Source: Margaritifera margaritifera | Taxonomy: Eukaryota; Mollusca; Bivalvia; Unionida; Margaritiferidae | Direction: 5' to 3' | Length of the DNA stretch: 64,000 nucleotides | NCBI GenBank assembly: GCA_029931535.1 | Contig: JAQPZY010001664.1 | Span: forward strand, 2,388,001-2,452,000 | Shown here: piece by piece, positions 50,525-61,384 of the stretch | Layout: each line of letters begins with the position of its first letter | Numbering within the stretch: the stretch's first letter is position 1 | Notes under the pieces: generated by a model | Told to the model about the DNA's origin: nothing | The model's database searches: none | What the model saw: the letters and a program-made list of their open reading frames with translations, nothing else | Made by a program: the position numbers and the translations under genes

Positions 50525-51120
50525 ATAAGCTGTACTAACAGATATGTACTACACACCCAAAAATGGGTAATTTTAACATTTCATTCTGCCTCCTATTCTC
50601 ATTTGCATTTCAGCTAACATCTTGTCATTTTTCATTCACAGTCTCAGAATTGCATTATTATGATTTGCATTTATTACTTTACATTCATTGTTTCCTTTCA
50701 TTTTTGTTCACTAGGATTGCATCTCCAAAAGTCAGAAGTTTTCATTTTCACTGAAATGGAAGGAACTATTGCTTTCTTATTTTATCATATTAAAAGTGTG
50801 CTTTAATAAAACAGAAAATAAATAAAATTAAAAAGACAGTATTAAATTTACAATAAATGCAGAAATATAGTTGTAGAATATTTGTTGGGAAATTTTAATT
50901 CTTTCACATTCTGCTTCAGTGTGTCCTTGGGAAAGGCATTTAACTTCAGTTTAAACTGCATTGTATAGTGTTTAAAGTGCCATTAAAACCAACAAAAATA
51001 AATCAGATAAGCTTGTACAGATACAAGTACTGGTGATGCTGTCATCGCATCAATGGCGGTTGTTGTAACAATTTCACTGCTTTTAATTAGTGAAAAATTG
51101 TCTGTCAGTGTAAAGAACAA
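50525..51120. other. Intron 12 spacer
   Basis: No gene. Confidence 0.35.
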
Positions 51121-51650
51121 TGAATCTGAATCCAGATTATCATCCAAAAGGACTTTTTACTCCAGAATTTTTCACGTTTGAATACGAGAGTGTATATTGC
51201 ATTTATGATGATTACACTGAAACTGAATTATAAGATAGAACTAAAACACAAATTTCACTTGACAAAACTTATTTAATTGGTATTTATTTTTTAAAGTGTT
51301 GCCACCAGTAGGCATAAGTAACATTTTCATTGATCAAAATTTCATTGAATATTGTTATTTACAGTGTACTAAGAATGTTGCTTGGAAAGAAAATTGAAAA
51401 AAATATATGTCTTATTATTAAAAGTTAGAATTTCATGATGTTGATTCAAATTTCCGGTTACTAACCGCTGTTTTCAACGATAAAAAGAGCAATATATCAA
51501 GGTTGCATTTACCAATTTTGATTGCGATTTTTTTCACATTCAACAAATAGGGGCCAATTTTTGGGGCATTTTCTAGTAAAAAAAATGGAAATGGGATCCA
51601 CGCCCGACCCCGCATTATAAGCGGGTTCATGAGTTATCAGGGCGCAAGTT
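51120..51650 (+). repeat. Dispersed repeat family copy B
   Basis: Same block order as 2280-2850. The right end reads 'cgcattataagcgggttcat' then 'gagttatcagggcg'. It is the best preserved of the three copies (more CpG retained). Confidence 0.7.
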
Positions 51651-51659
51651 ATCAAGGGA

Positions 51660-51822
51660 GTGGTGTACTAACATTGCCACATTCCAATGAAGACACTGAA
51701 AGGACATTTTCCATTCTGAGGAACATTCAGGCTGACTCTAGAGGAAACCTGGATCCAGTAACAGCACATAATCTTTTAAGTGTTAAGATCAACAATGATG
51801 AGAACTGCCACCAATGTAATTA
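51660..51822 (+). pseudogene. hAT transposase C-terminal (dimerisation) remnant
   Basis: The frame reads LTLPHSNEDTERTFSILRNI then DSRGNLDPVTAHNLLSVKIN, ending at a stop after CHQCN. 'HSN-x-x-x-ER-x-FS' followed by a conserved 'L-x-x-x-K' is the signature of the hAT C-terminal dimerisation domain. Only this tail remains; it lies directly after the dispersed repeat copy B. Confidence 0.68.
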
Positions 51823-52410
51823 AGGCAATGATCTCCTAAGAAATGCTAAAATTGCTTGTGGTACATATAAGAAGAGTATTAATGGCAACAAGTTACTGTG
51901 AAAGGACTGATTTGATGATATGATGTGCATATTTTAATATTTAAAAAATGTAAATTTGTTCAATAGTTGTAATTTTTGTGCATTTGCATGCTAAAAATCG
52001 GGTCGATGAAAATACACCTGACCAGATTTTGGAAATTTCCTGATCTGTCCTGACCTGACCTGTCTTTTCTATCACATGTATGCCAATCAGAAATTTCTTA
52101 AGAGAGAGGGAAAGTTACTGATAAGGGCGCTTCATACTATGAGGCACTATTTTTTGTGAGAAGGGGCCATTGTCGCAAGTCATGAGACCATAAAGGCATT
52201 GATAATTTTACAATAAAAAATTGCATTGTTATTTTCTTTGCAAATTGGAATCTATCAAGTAGAATTTATTATAAAAGAATCAAAGCTTACAATGTAGACA
52301 GATATGTTTTTTCTTTTTATTTAAATAAAGAATTATGATAAAAAAAGAGCAAGCTCAAAACTTAAATTTTGTATAGTGGACTGGTTACTGTCCACACATT
52401 ACCATCAAAT
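51823..52410. other. Intron 12 spacer
   Basis: No gene. Confidence 0.35.
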
Positions 52411-52414
52411 TTCA

Positions 52415-52540
52415 AACTGTATAGACCCAGATCTGCCATTGCATAATGTGCCAGCAGATCTGGGTCTATGCTGTATGTTAGGAGTAAACAGTAGAACAAA
52501 CAACACAGACCATGATATGCCAGTACATTATTTATAGGTG
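52415..52540. repeat. Paired hairpin repeat, copy 3, with a perfect 16-bp stem
   Basis: Left arm ATAGACCCAGATCTGC (52421-52436), 17-nt loop, right arm GCAGATCTGGGTCTAT (52454-52469). The arms are perfectly complementary. A second weaker half follows near 52500 ('cacagaccatgatatgcca'). Confidence 0.82.
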
Positions 52541-53812
52541 ATAATCGAATGCCAATAAAGATTTCATTTATCATTTGATAGCAAAGATATCGCATGGCAG
52601 AGATTTTTATCGTTTATAATCAAAGATCAGAAGCTTTGAATACCCAGGTAAGAAGAAAAACTACAACTAGACTAAATGCTTCAAAGCAGTGCCTGTAATC
52701 AACAGAATTTCAAATTAGTGGTGCACAAATATATGTACATCTAAGTTTAAACAGAATCAATTATTAAAATGTGTTTGAGAGAATTCATTTAACACACCAG
52801 TCAGCAATAAAAAGTCTTGCTTCTCAGTTTTCTGTGTAGTGTGTTTATGCAATATACAGCATAAATACACTACACAAGTTCTATAAGTGATGTGTATCAT
52901 AAGCAGTTCTTACCATGTGGTTGTTATATTTTATATGTTATATGTATCAGATGTGCCTGAGTTTTCATCCTCAACTTTTTGTTTTCCTAAATTTAGGTAT
53001 ATCATTATATTAAAATTTTGAACCAATTCAACATCTTAATTCTAATAGAGTCCATTAATTATCTCCTCATTGGTTCAAAATGACTAGCTTATGGATTGAA
53101 AGTCTGTGGACAACTGTAATTGTCATCTCAAACAAATTGGATATTTAATGAAGGGCTGTTGTTTGCTAAAAGGATGTTATAGACTTGTTCTTTGTAACTT
53201 TTCTGATTTGTCATCTTGGACAGTTGACATTTTTCAGTCTGCATGGTTCTACCATAGGCATAAATCCCTCAGACAAGCTTTGTGCCTGGTAAGGTTTAAT
53301 GTTGCTTTTGGGTTTTTACGAAAATGTGTACCTCTCTCAGGATATTAAGGCTTTCAAGCTTATTATTTAATGTGGCAAAAAGAACAGGCAAAGTCATCTT
53401 TGGGCTTAGTGAATTTTGATCAGATAGACGCTTCCAACCAGACTGATTCAGTATTGCCTTTGATCTTATAGTTACAGTAAAGCAAGAACATAGACCTGCC
53501 ACTTGGTGTTTAATCCAATTTGAAAGCAAGTGAGTCAAGTTTGAAAAACAATTAAAACAATCATTTTAACTAACAAGGCATATTGGAAATGACATACAAT
53601 TAGTGTTTAGAAAGATGCTAATTTTGCAGTTCAAGAAGGCAGAGGAGTGCACTGAAGGGACAGAGGGGTGAGCATTTTGAGGGATGTCACAGACCACCCC
53701 CCACCCCTCTATTTCATTCTAGCACTGACACTGTTTATATACTCCACAAATAAAGGTTAGGACATAGTTAAGATATTACTCTACTGAGTTTGATTATTTT
53801 TTTTTCTTTCAG
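52541..53812. other. End of intron 12
   Basis: No gene; short open frames at 53106-53348 and 53296-53538 show no family likeness. Confidence 0.35.
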
Positions 53813-53869
53813 AGATACATCACCTTATTTGATGTAGACAGAATGATGATAGAATCACTTCCATACCAG
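53813..53869 (+). CDS. SMCR8: SMCR8 exon 13
   Basis: Acceptor tttctttcag, 57 nt, phase 0 to 0. It encodes RYITLFDVDRMMIESLPYQ, matching the family 'RYTSILDLDNKTLRCPLYR'. The donor is gtttgg, a weak GT donor. Because its length is a multiple of three, skipping would keep the frame. Confidence 0.85.
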
Positions 53870-54239
53870 GTTTGGCCTTTTAGTCCAGAACAATTTTGGT
53901 GAAAAATTAAAGTGAATAGTTTTTCCAAAAAGGTTTTATGAAAACCTAGGTTATTTTTAATGTATAATACTTACCTTTTACAAAATGCCGTATTTTGCTA
54001 AGGTTCTGTGATATATAAATAAAGACAAGGAAACAGAGTTATCATATTCCAGGTCTCAGTTTCACAAAATTTGTCAAAATTTCAGCTCAGATTGAGATTT
54101 TACATTTTCTTTCTTAGTATGATACTCCTGTCAGTATTGGGATTTTCTTAAGAGCAGAAGAGATTGAAGAAAAATAAAAATAAAATTGTGCAACTGGGTC
54201 ACTTTCTTCGTGAAAAATGAGATAAGAAATTCTTCAGAC

Positions 54240-54530
54240 GAGAGAAAGTACTCTTATTTTCGTTGGAGGTACAGCAAGACTAATTTCATATTTTAATCCT
54301 TGATGTCTGCCATAGAGGTACAACAAAACTAATTTCATATTGTAATCCTTGATGACTGCCATAGTATTCAGTGAAAAACTCTTACTTCCAAACCAAGCAA
54401 TAAGAAAGATTATTTTCCTTGGAGGTACAGCAAGACTAATTTCATATTTTAATCCTTGATGTCTGCCATAGTATTCCGTGAAAAACTCTTACTTCCAAAC
54501 CAAGCAATAAGAAAGATATAAAAAAATCTC
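54240..54530. repeat. Duplicated ~100-bp segment in intron 13
   Basis: 'ggaggtacagcaagactaat' ... 'ttgatgtctgccatag' occurs at about 54264 and 54419, with a third partial at 54314. 'aaaaactcttacttccaaac' occurs twice. Confidence 0.72.
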
Positions 54531-54957
54531 CATTTGAGGAAGATAGTATGGGATATTTTGTGAAACTTGGGCTTGTTCTGTCACATGTGAGATGATTATG
54601 CCTTAGTTTTAAGGTCTCATCCATGCTTGCATTGTTGGCATCTCTTGTGTTGAGAGACATGATGCCCTAATGTTAATGTCTCGTATATATTATTTTCTAA
54701 CAAATATTTTAAATAAAAATTTGGGAATTTCTGATATTATGCATACTTCTCTGCAAATTATCTTTGACAAAATTTCAGTTCTTCAATATTTTTTTATACC
54801 CCTGCACTGCCATAAATTCTTTTACAACAGTTTTGGCTTCTGTATTATATTCCTGTACCATTGCAATTTTTGAAGCTTTTGCATGCTAAGTATATTTCTG
54901 CAGTATAACAATACCAAAAATATTTCTTATGAAGACTTGTATTTCCTTTCTTACCAG

Positions 54958-55043
54958 GGGGATTTTCTTAGTTTCCTCCCTGCCATATTCAGCAAGAAAA
55001 GCTCTTTCAAATCAGAGGATGCTGTTTTGACGTTCATTCAAAT
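54958..55043 (+). CDS. SMCR8: SMCR8 exon 14 (last one found)
   Basis: Acceptor tcttaccag, donor gtaagt, 86 nt, phase 0 to 2. It encodes GDFLSFLPAIFSKKSSF then EDAVLTFIQ. It follows the short exon 13 as the family order predicts (after 'LYRG'). The remaining C-terminal residues (the 'KAFLYTF' region of the family) were not found up to 64000, so intron 14 is at least 8.9 kb or the rest is lost. Confidence 0.8.
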
Positions 55044-55720
55044 GTAAGTTCATTGTACAGTCAGTTGCGATAAAAAAATCACTTCTATCAAGCAATCACC
55101 TGTCTTGAACAGTCAGATTTGTTTACTCCCAAATCAAAGAAAAACTGAACCTCTATTAAGAAGACACCTGTGTTAGGAAGCCAGATTTTTCAACATCGTA
55201 GAGATGGTTATATAGCACAGATATTTGTGGGGGTAAAACTAATTTTATTTATGCAATACATACCTGCTATTATTACCAAATTCCCTCCTCCTTCCATGCT
55301 CTGATGTCCTCTAGTCTTGGTCCAAGGAAACAAAGGACGATATTCAGAATAATGGAAGTGACTAAAGCATTGGAATGGGATTCTTTTTTTTCATCTAGTC
55401 TTCAAGTTATTAATAATTGGAGGAGGGAATTTTCATCTTTGACTGGGGACTAGTGACAGAAAAAGATATAGTGACATAATAGCATGTAGGTATTATAGTT
55501 AAAATTACAAGTCCCCTCTTATAAGACCACCCCTTCTGCAACAGGAAAATGGTAATGTAAGAGTGATGGTTTTTCTAGAGAAGGATCACACAGATGTGAG
55601 TAATAATGACATACAGTATGAAGTATTAAAGATATAACTAATTTTGAAATATTAATATTTTAATTTAAAAATCATGCATGTTATGGAATCTATGTGATAA
55701 AAACTTCCATTAATGACATG
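55044..55720. other. Start of intron 14
   Basis: Contains decayed text of 'cacctgtcttgaacagtcag' type (55100-55190), resembling the small foldback at 62460. No coding exon found. Confidence 0.4.
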
Positions 55721-55726
55721 TAAAAT

Positions 55727-57510
55727 AATTACCGTGGGACACAAAAAAATGAATTTTTTTTTTCATGTCCCAAGACTTATATGCCTGTAAAATATATAAA
55801 ATTTTCAGTGTCCCAAAACTTGTAGACACAAAAAAATGTAAAGACAAAATTGGGAAGATCGCCATACATCACACAGCAGTGACCAGCTCGTTCAGTTACC
55901 ACGTCATTCGTCAATAAACTGTTATAAACTACTATGATTGTTTTATGTTATTATTTTGCATGTGCATATTTTCCGATTTCTCCAACATGATTTAAAATAA
56001 AGGTAAATAAAGACTTCATAATTCACGGGCCACTTATGGTTAACGGAAGACCTGTACTATAGTGTACAGTACTTACACAATGCAAATCGTAATTGGCGTC
56101 ACTTACATCCTTGTTTATTCCCAAAAATATTTGATGCAGATTTTGCTTTATTCATCATTTTACCAAATTGAATTCTTCCAGATTTTGCATTTCAGCTACA
56201 CGTTCATTGCTGTTTTATTTATTTGGAATCACGCGCTCAACAATTACTGTTTTTCAGTGGTATAAGCAATCCTACAAAGTGATGTAATCTCTATGAAAAG
56301 GCATGCATGTTTAATTATTTAAAGCACATAACCAGTATAAATTCCAATAACTGTCATATATTCATGAAATAATGATTATAATATATGTTAAAATTCTGAA
56401 TATAGATAGATTAAGAGCATCATTGATCCATTTTAGTTTTGTGTTTCGGCTTCACAAAAATTAATAATTTGCACAAATTATTCAATCCACTTTTGATTTT
56501 GGCAAGCTGGTTATTTTGGCGTCTCCTTTGTTTATAATTGGCGGATTTGTCTTTTGTTTTTCGACAGCAATCCAGGCCAGTTAGTTGTTAAAACCCTGAA
56601 ATTGGCTTAGGTAAAGAGGAATTTTGTCCGGCGGCAATGTCGGTACTTTGATGTGTGATTGGCTTCTACTGCATAATATTAGCACGATTACCGTAGCTGA
56701 GTAAACAGGAACTTATTTAAGGTCGCTTACATCAAAGCAAACTACCACAGAGTTTTTATTTTAAAAGCATTATTTCTTAAACTTCTTTATCGTATTTTAA
56801 AGATATTATTTAAGTTTAGTGCAGTGGTGCCCATGATTCGAATCAAATGTATGTACTTCATTTATCACAAGTAAAATCTTCAATGTACACGTGGTGATGC
56901 CATGATGTAAACATGCGTAGAATAAATGCTAGAGTTGAAATAAACACTATTTTCGTTGTTCTCATCCTGGTATCACATTGTAATGAATTAGGTATTTCCA
57001 TTTTCAGGAGAAAAAACTCCCCACTAATTACAGGTGACTTTCAGCAATTTTAATGAAGTAATGCATAAACTGACAATAGTAAACTAGAGCACAATAGAGA
57101 GGAGTTATTGTTGAATGGGTATAACATACTGCTAATGCTCAATTCTTGTCATCATCTGATTCAATTATACATATTTTAATTTGATAGAAATAATAAGAAA
57201 ACAGAGAAAAATTCAATATATTTATTGACTCTTCAAACAAATGATAATAATTTATAATATTTCCATGGAATAATTCATAATGAAAGTCCCTTAACAACCA
57301 TGAAATCCGGTTTATTTTACATGAGGTTACGATCGATAAAATACGCCAATTGATCAGTAGAAGAAAAAAAATGTTTTAGGTGTCCCAAGACTTATAGTAC
57401 ATGAAAAAATTGCTTTAACTTCGTGTCCCAACTTTTATAGGTCATAAAAAAATTAACTTTTTAAAATAATTAAGGGTGTCCCAAGACTTACTGTGATTAC
57501 GGTACAATCA
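55727..57510. mobile_element. Possible non-autonomous DNA element (~1.8 kb)
   Basis: Both ends carry several 'tgtcccaagactta' / 'gtgtccca' phrases: 55731, 55762, 55820 on the left and 57380, 57420, 57477 on the right, absent from the interior. The outer phrase ACCGT occurs in opposite orientation at 55731 and 57500. The interior has more CpG than its flanks and no recognised frame. A clear target duplication was not found. Confidence 0.4.
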
Positions 57511-57764
57511 TTCATCAGTATGTTCTCACAATTGTTTTAATGATATTTTAGTTCACATTGTCAGTCACTGGTGGGAAATTTGAACACAGTAGTCCTTAAG
57601 AATCCTTAGGCATAAAAATGTATCCAATTTTGCCTGTCTCATGCTTTTGCACAGGTTGGGGGGGGGGGGGGACTTTTTTGAGAATGTCTTGAGCTTTGCT
57701 GATTATGTCAACGAGTTCATCATGTTTTGTTTAAATGTCATAATCCATTAATTCTGTGAAAGTG

Positions 57765-58120
57765 ACCATGCAGTTTGTAATGTAGTGCATTGTTTGGCTG
57801 GTTTTACATCATCACAAGCTGTGTCACTATTACTGTCACAATCCAAATGTGGTCTTCCAGTTTGTAATGTTGTGCATTGTTTGATGGTTGTTCATCATCA
57901 CAAGCTGTGTCACTATCACCGTCACAATCCAAATGTGGCCATACAGTTTGTAATGTAGTGCATTGTTTGATGGTTCTTCATCATCATAAACTGTGTCACT
58001 ATCACTGTCACAATCCTAATGTGACTACACAATTTGTAATATAGTGCATTGTTTGATGGTTGTTCAACATCTCAAGCTGTGTCACTATCACTGTCACTTT
58101 CCTTATGCTGGCGTGTTTCT
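57765..58120. repeat. ~88-bp minisatellite, four copies
   Basis: 'gtagtgcattgtttgatggt', 'catcatcacaagctgtgtca', 'ctatcactgtcac'. Read on the minus strand the unit gives DSDSDTACDDE, an acidic stretch, and it abuts the pogo pseudogene, so it may be an expanded piece of that gene's acidic tail. Confidence 0.85.
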
Positions 58121-60180
58121 TTGGAATTCCTGACACTCTGTAACAATTTGTTATTCCAATTTTCCAATCACTAATCGTTTAAGTTTCTCGCCTGAAGAAC
58201 TTGCAAAGAGTGAAACTGTAAATCTGTCATTTGCTTGTTTTCCACCTTGATACATGTGCCCTTCTTTTTTTACTAGCAACCTTGTTGGTAACATTCTGAA
58301 AACAACCCAGTCTCAGTACAAGTATAGATATCATGGCTGTCACATTCCCAGCATATACCACTCAGTCCTCTATACAACTTCATTACTGACTTAAACAGAT
58401 TCTCCACTAAGGACAGAACACCGAATAGTGTGTCTGACTTCAGCGGATTCTTTACTAAGGACAGAACACTTGATATTGTGTCTGACTTTAACAGATTCTC
58501 CACTAAGGTCACAACACTTGATAGATTGTCTGACTTCATCAGATTCTCCACTAAGGACAGAACACCGAATAGTGTGTCTGACTTCAGCGGATTCTTTACT
58601 AAGGACAGAACACTTGATATTGTGTCTGACTTGAACAGATTCTCCACTAAGGTCACAACACTTGATAGATTGTCTGACTTCATCAGATTCTCCACTATTG
58701 ATAGAACACTTGATATTACGTCTGACTTGAACATATTTTTCACTAAAGACAGAATACTTGATAATGTATGTGACTTCAGCAGATTCTCCATTAAGGACAG
58801 AACACTTGATAGTGTATCTGACTTAAGCAAATTCTCCACTAAGGACTGGATATTTTTTATTGTGTCAGACTTAAGCAGATTCTCCACTAAAGAGAGAACA
58901 CTTGATAGTGTGTGTGACTTAAACAGATTCTCCACTAAGGACAGAACACTTGATAGTGTGTGTGACTTAAACAGATTCTCCACTAAAGAGAGAACACTTG
59001 ATATTGTGTCTGACTTCAGCAGATTCTCCACTAAGGACAGAACACTTAATAGTGTGTGTGACTTAAACAGATTCTCCACTAAGGACAGAACACTTGATAG
59101 TGTGTGTGACTTAAACAGATTCTCCACAAAGGACAGAACACTTGATAGTGTGTGTGACTTAAACAGATTCTCCACAAAGGACAGAACACTTGATAGTGTG
59201 TGTGACTTAAACAGATTCTCCACTAAGGACAGAACACTTGATAGTGTGTGTGACTTAAACAGATTCTCCACAAAGGACAGAACACTTGATAGTGTGTGTG
59301 ACTTAAACAGATTCTCCACTAAGGACAGAACACTTGATAGTGTGTGTGACTTAAACAGATTCTCCACTAAGGACAGAACACTTGATGGTGTGTGTGACTT
59401 AAACAGATTCTCCACAAAGGACAGAACACTTGATAGTGTGTGTGACTTAAACAGATTCTCCACAAAGGACAGAACACTTGATAGTGTGTGTGACTTAAAC
59501 AGATTCTCCACAAAGGACAGAACACTTGATAGTGTGTGTGACTTAAACAGATTCTCCACTAAGGACAGAACACTTGATAGTGTGTGTGACTTAAACAGAT
59601 TCTCCACAAAGGACAGAACACTTGATAGTGTGTGTGACTTAAACAGATTCTCCACTAAGGACAGAACACTTGATAGTGTGTGTGACTTAAACAGATTCTC
59701 CACAAAGGACAGGATAATTGGTATTGTGTCAGACTTGAAATCTGTGTAACCATCCGTTATCTGTGGTAAAGTCATCATATCCCATGTATCCACCCACGGT
59801 TTGCAGTTAAGTTGTTATATCCCATTTCAATTCAGAAAGGGTTGCTTTTTTCTCCAATCATTAAACCCATAATTGGAATGTTCATGTCATGCATGGTGCA
59901 AAACCATTCGAAAACCTTGTCACTCAAATCAGGGTACAAACATCAGGCTTTAACTATTTTTCCTTTATGATCTATTCCATTTGCCCACTTTACAGAATGC
60001 TTTATTTAACTTTAACAATGATGTTTTGTTATATCCAACATAAAATTTCTTGGCAATGATCCTGGAATTATCCCCTTTTTGTTCAGTCAAATTAGTTTTT
60101 CTACTAAACAGGTAATTTTTCTCTTCCTGAATGACATGTTACACTTTTTGCAGCAATTTATTCCTTCATTGGCAATATAC
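58120..60180 (-). pseudogene. pogo/Tigger-like transposase pseudogene, split by a 48-bp repeat array
   Basis: Minus strand, N to C: basic start and HTH pieces (RKRKITC and PRNFMLDITK near 60030-60150). Then a CENP-B-like DNA-binding part: LYPDLSDKVFEWFCTMHDMN, a NIPI motif and FTTDNGWLHRF (about 59740-59960). Then the array 58385-59745. Then the DDE region: DIYTCTETGLF at about 58300-58330, where the family usually has D-E-T-G-L-F/Y. After a one-base shift come RMLPTRLLVKKEGHMYQGGK and RFTVSLFASSSG (about 58170-58300). Frames are broken by stops and shifts, so it is dead. The Asp of the DET motif is Thr here. It lies in SMCR8 intron 14, antisense to the gene. Confidence 0.78.
58385..59745. 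repeat. 48-bp (16-codon) array, about 28 units, open on both strands
   Basis: Unit 'gacttaaacagattctccac' + 'taaggacagaacacttgata' + 'gtgtgtgt'. Because 48 is divisible by three and no unit has a stop, both strands stay open: minus strand 58273-59793 (506 codons, unit SVLSLVENLFKSHTLS), plus strand 58430-59749 (439 codons, unit DLNRFSTKDRTLDSVC). Units at 58385-58900 are more diverged than those at 59030-59700, so the upstream-coordinate side is older. The act/aca difference is silent on the + strand and Leu/Phe on the minus strand. Neither strand shows a clear silent bias by eye. Confidence 0.93.
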
Positions 60181-60690
60181 CACTATCAAATGAAATTTGC
60201 AGCTGTACAAGAAATCCAGTGTTTACAAAGGAAGTGAGCTTGTCACATGAACAACTAGTCATAGTCTGGAACCCAGCCCATTCTGTTTCATAATCTATGC
60301 TAGTGAAGCCACAAAGGCTATAATACAATTTTTTAGTTTGAGGTCATCCAGCAATGTCACACTGACTTGATCAATACTGTGCTTCTCAGGTGTTAGGTTT
60401 TGTCATCATGATAATAATAAATGGAATAATAGTAATTATCAAAGTGACAAAATCTGACAATTAAGGAATGCATAGCAGTAAGGGTAATTAGTTTAATAGT
60501 TTGCCTCTTTGTATGGATTAAAGTTATAGGTACTTTATCGGCATGCAGGAACAAATGTTATTGTTATTTTAAAAATCAAAGAATATTTGAGAGATTTCCA
60601 TCTGTATAAATCCCAGAATATGTCATCTCATGAGGGTACATTGGACTTTTTTGCACTAATATGTTGTCTGCATTAAAAGGATGGCTGTCC
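60181..60690. other. Intron 14 spacer
   Basis: No gene. Confidence 0.35.
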
Positions 60691-60699
60691 AAGAAATTT

Positions 60700-61320
60700 A
60701 ATTTTTAACATAAAATCACTGATGCAAAGGGATACTGACTATAAATAGTTAGTGGCCACTTGTCAGTGGGGTCAAGTGGTTGCTCATCAGGGAGGCCATT
60801 CAGGAGAGATAATTTTGAACATAACATCGTTGATGCAAAGGGATTCTGGCAGTAAATAGTGAGTGGCCACTTGGCAGTAGGGTGCTGTTTAAGAGGGAGA
60901 CCACTGTACTGTATAAACCTGTGTATGGCTGTAAATAGTGAGTGACCACTTGTCATTGGGTTGGGGGGCCTATTCAAGAGGGGTAAATTGGAGCATAAAT
61001 TAACTGATACAAAGGGATTCTGGACATATATGTTGAGTGGCAACTTGGCGGGGGGGGGGGGGGGCATGTTCAAGAGGAGACCACTGTACTGCATAAACCT
61101 GTGTATGGCTATAAATTGCAATTAGACACTTGTCAAGGGAAAGGGCTGTTCAAGAATGGGACCACTGGACTGTGCAAATCTGGGTATGGCTGTAAATAGT
61201 GAGAGACCATTGCACTGTATAAACCTTTGTATGGCTGTAAGTAGCAAGTGGCCACTGTCAGAGTACATTGGGGGGGGAGTACTGTTCAAGAGGGGATCCA
61301 CTGTACTATATAAACCTGTT
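60700..61320. repeat. Degenerate ~100-170-bp tandem repeat with G tracts
   Basis: Recurrent 'caaagggattctgg', 'agtggccacttgtcagt', 'aagagggagaccactgtact' and 'gtataaacctgtgtatggct'. Contains a G tract of 14 or so at 61050. The 138-codon minus-strand frame is an artefact of it. Confidence 0.68.
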
Positions 61321-61384
61321 TTATAACATGCTCAACTGTATTTTGCTGTTTTTTCTACTAATGATTTCAAGCACACAGTTTGGA

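Larger units (their letters stand above)
3314..55043 (+). other. SMCR8: SMCR8 orthologue, gene span visible in window (partial both ends)
   Basis: Fourteen exons were assembled by eye from AG/GT borders. The phases run 0-1, 1-0, 0-0, 0-1, 1-2, 2-0, 0-2, 2-1, 1-2, 2-1, 1-2, 2-0, 0-0, 0-2 with no conflict, giving 2540 nt (846 codons plus 2 nt). The translation follows the order of the vertebrate SMCR8 protein: the region after the longin domain, a long acidic/Ser-rich linker, then the C-terminal DENN part with YSLLSGRPVVVIG and RYITLFDVD. From the family: SMCR8 binds C9orf72 and WDR41 and acts as a small-GTPase GAP in autophagy and lysosome control. The N-terminal longin region (about 200 residues, including the family's arginine finger) is upstream of the window and was not seen. 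The last C-terminal exons are also missing. The vertebrate gene is nearly intronless in its coding part, so this split structure is notable. C9orf72 or another DENN protein is the alternative, but the motif order favours SMCR8. Confidence 0.85.

Noticed and set aside
60705..61121. 138-codon minus-strand Pro-rich frame
   Set aside because: Comes from G tracts and the degenerate tandem repeat; no conserved domain.
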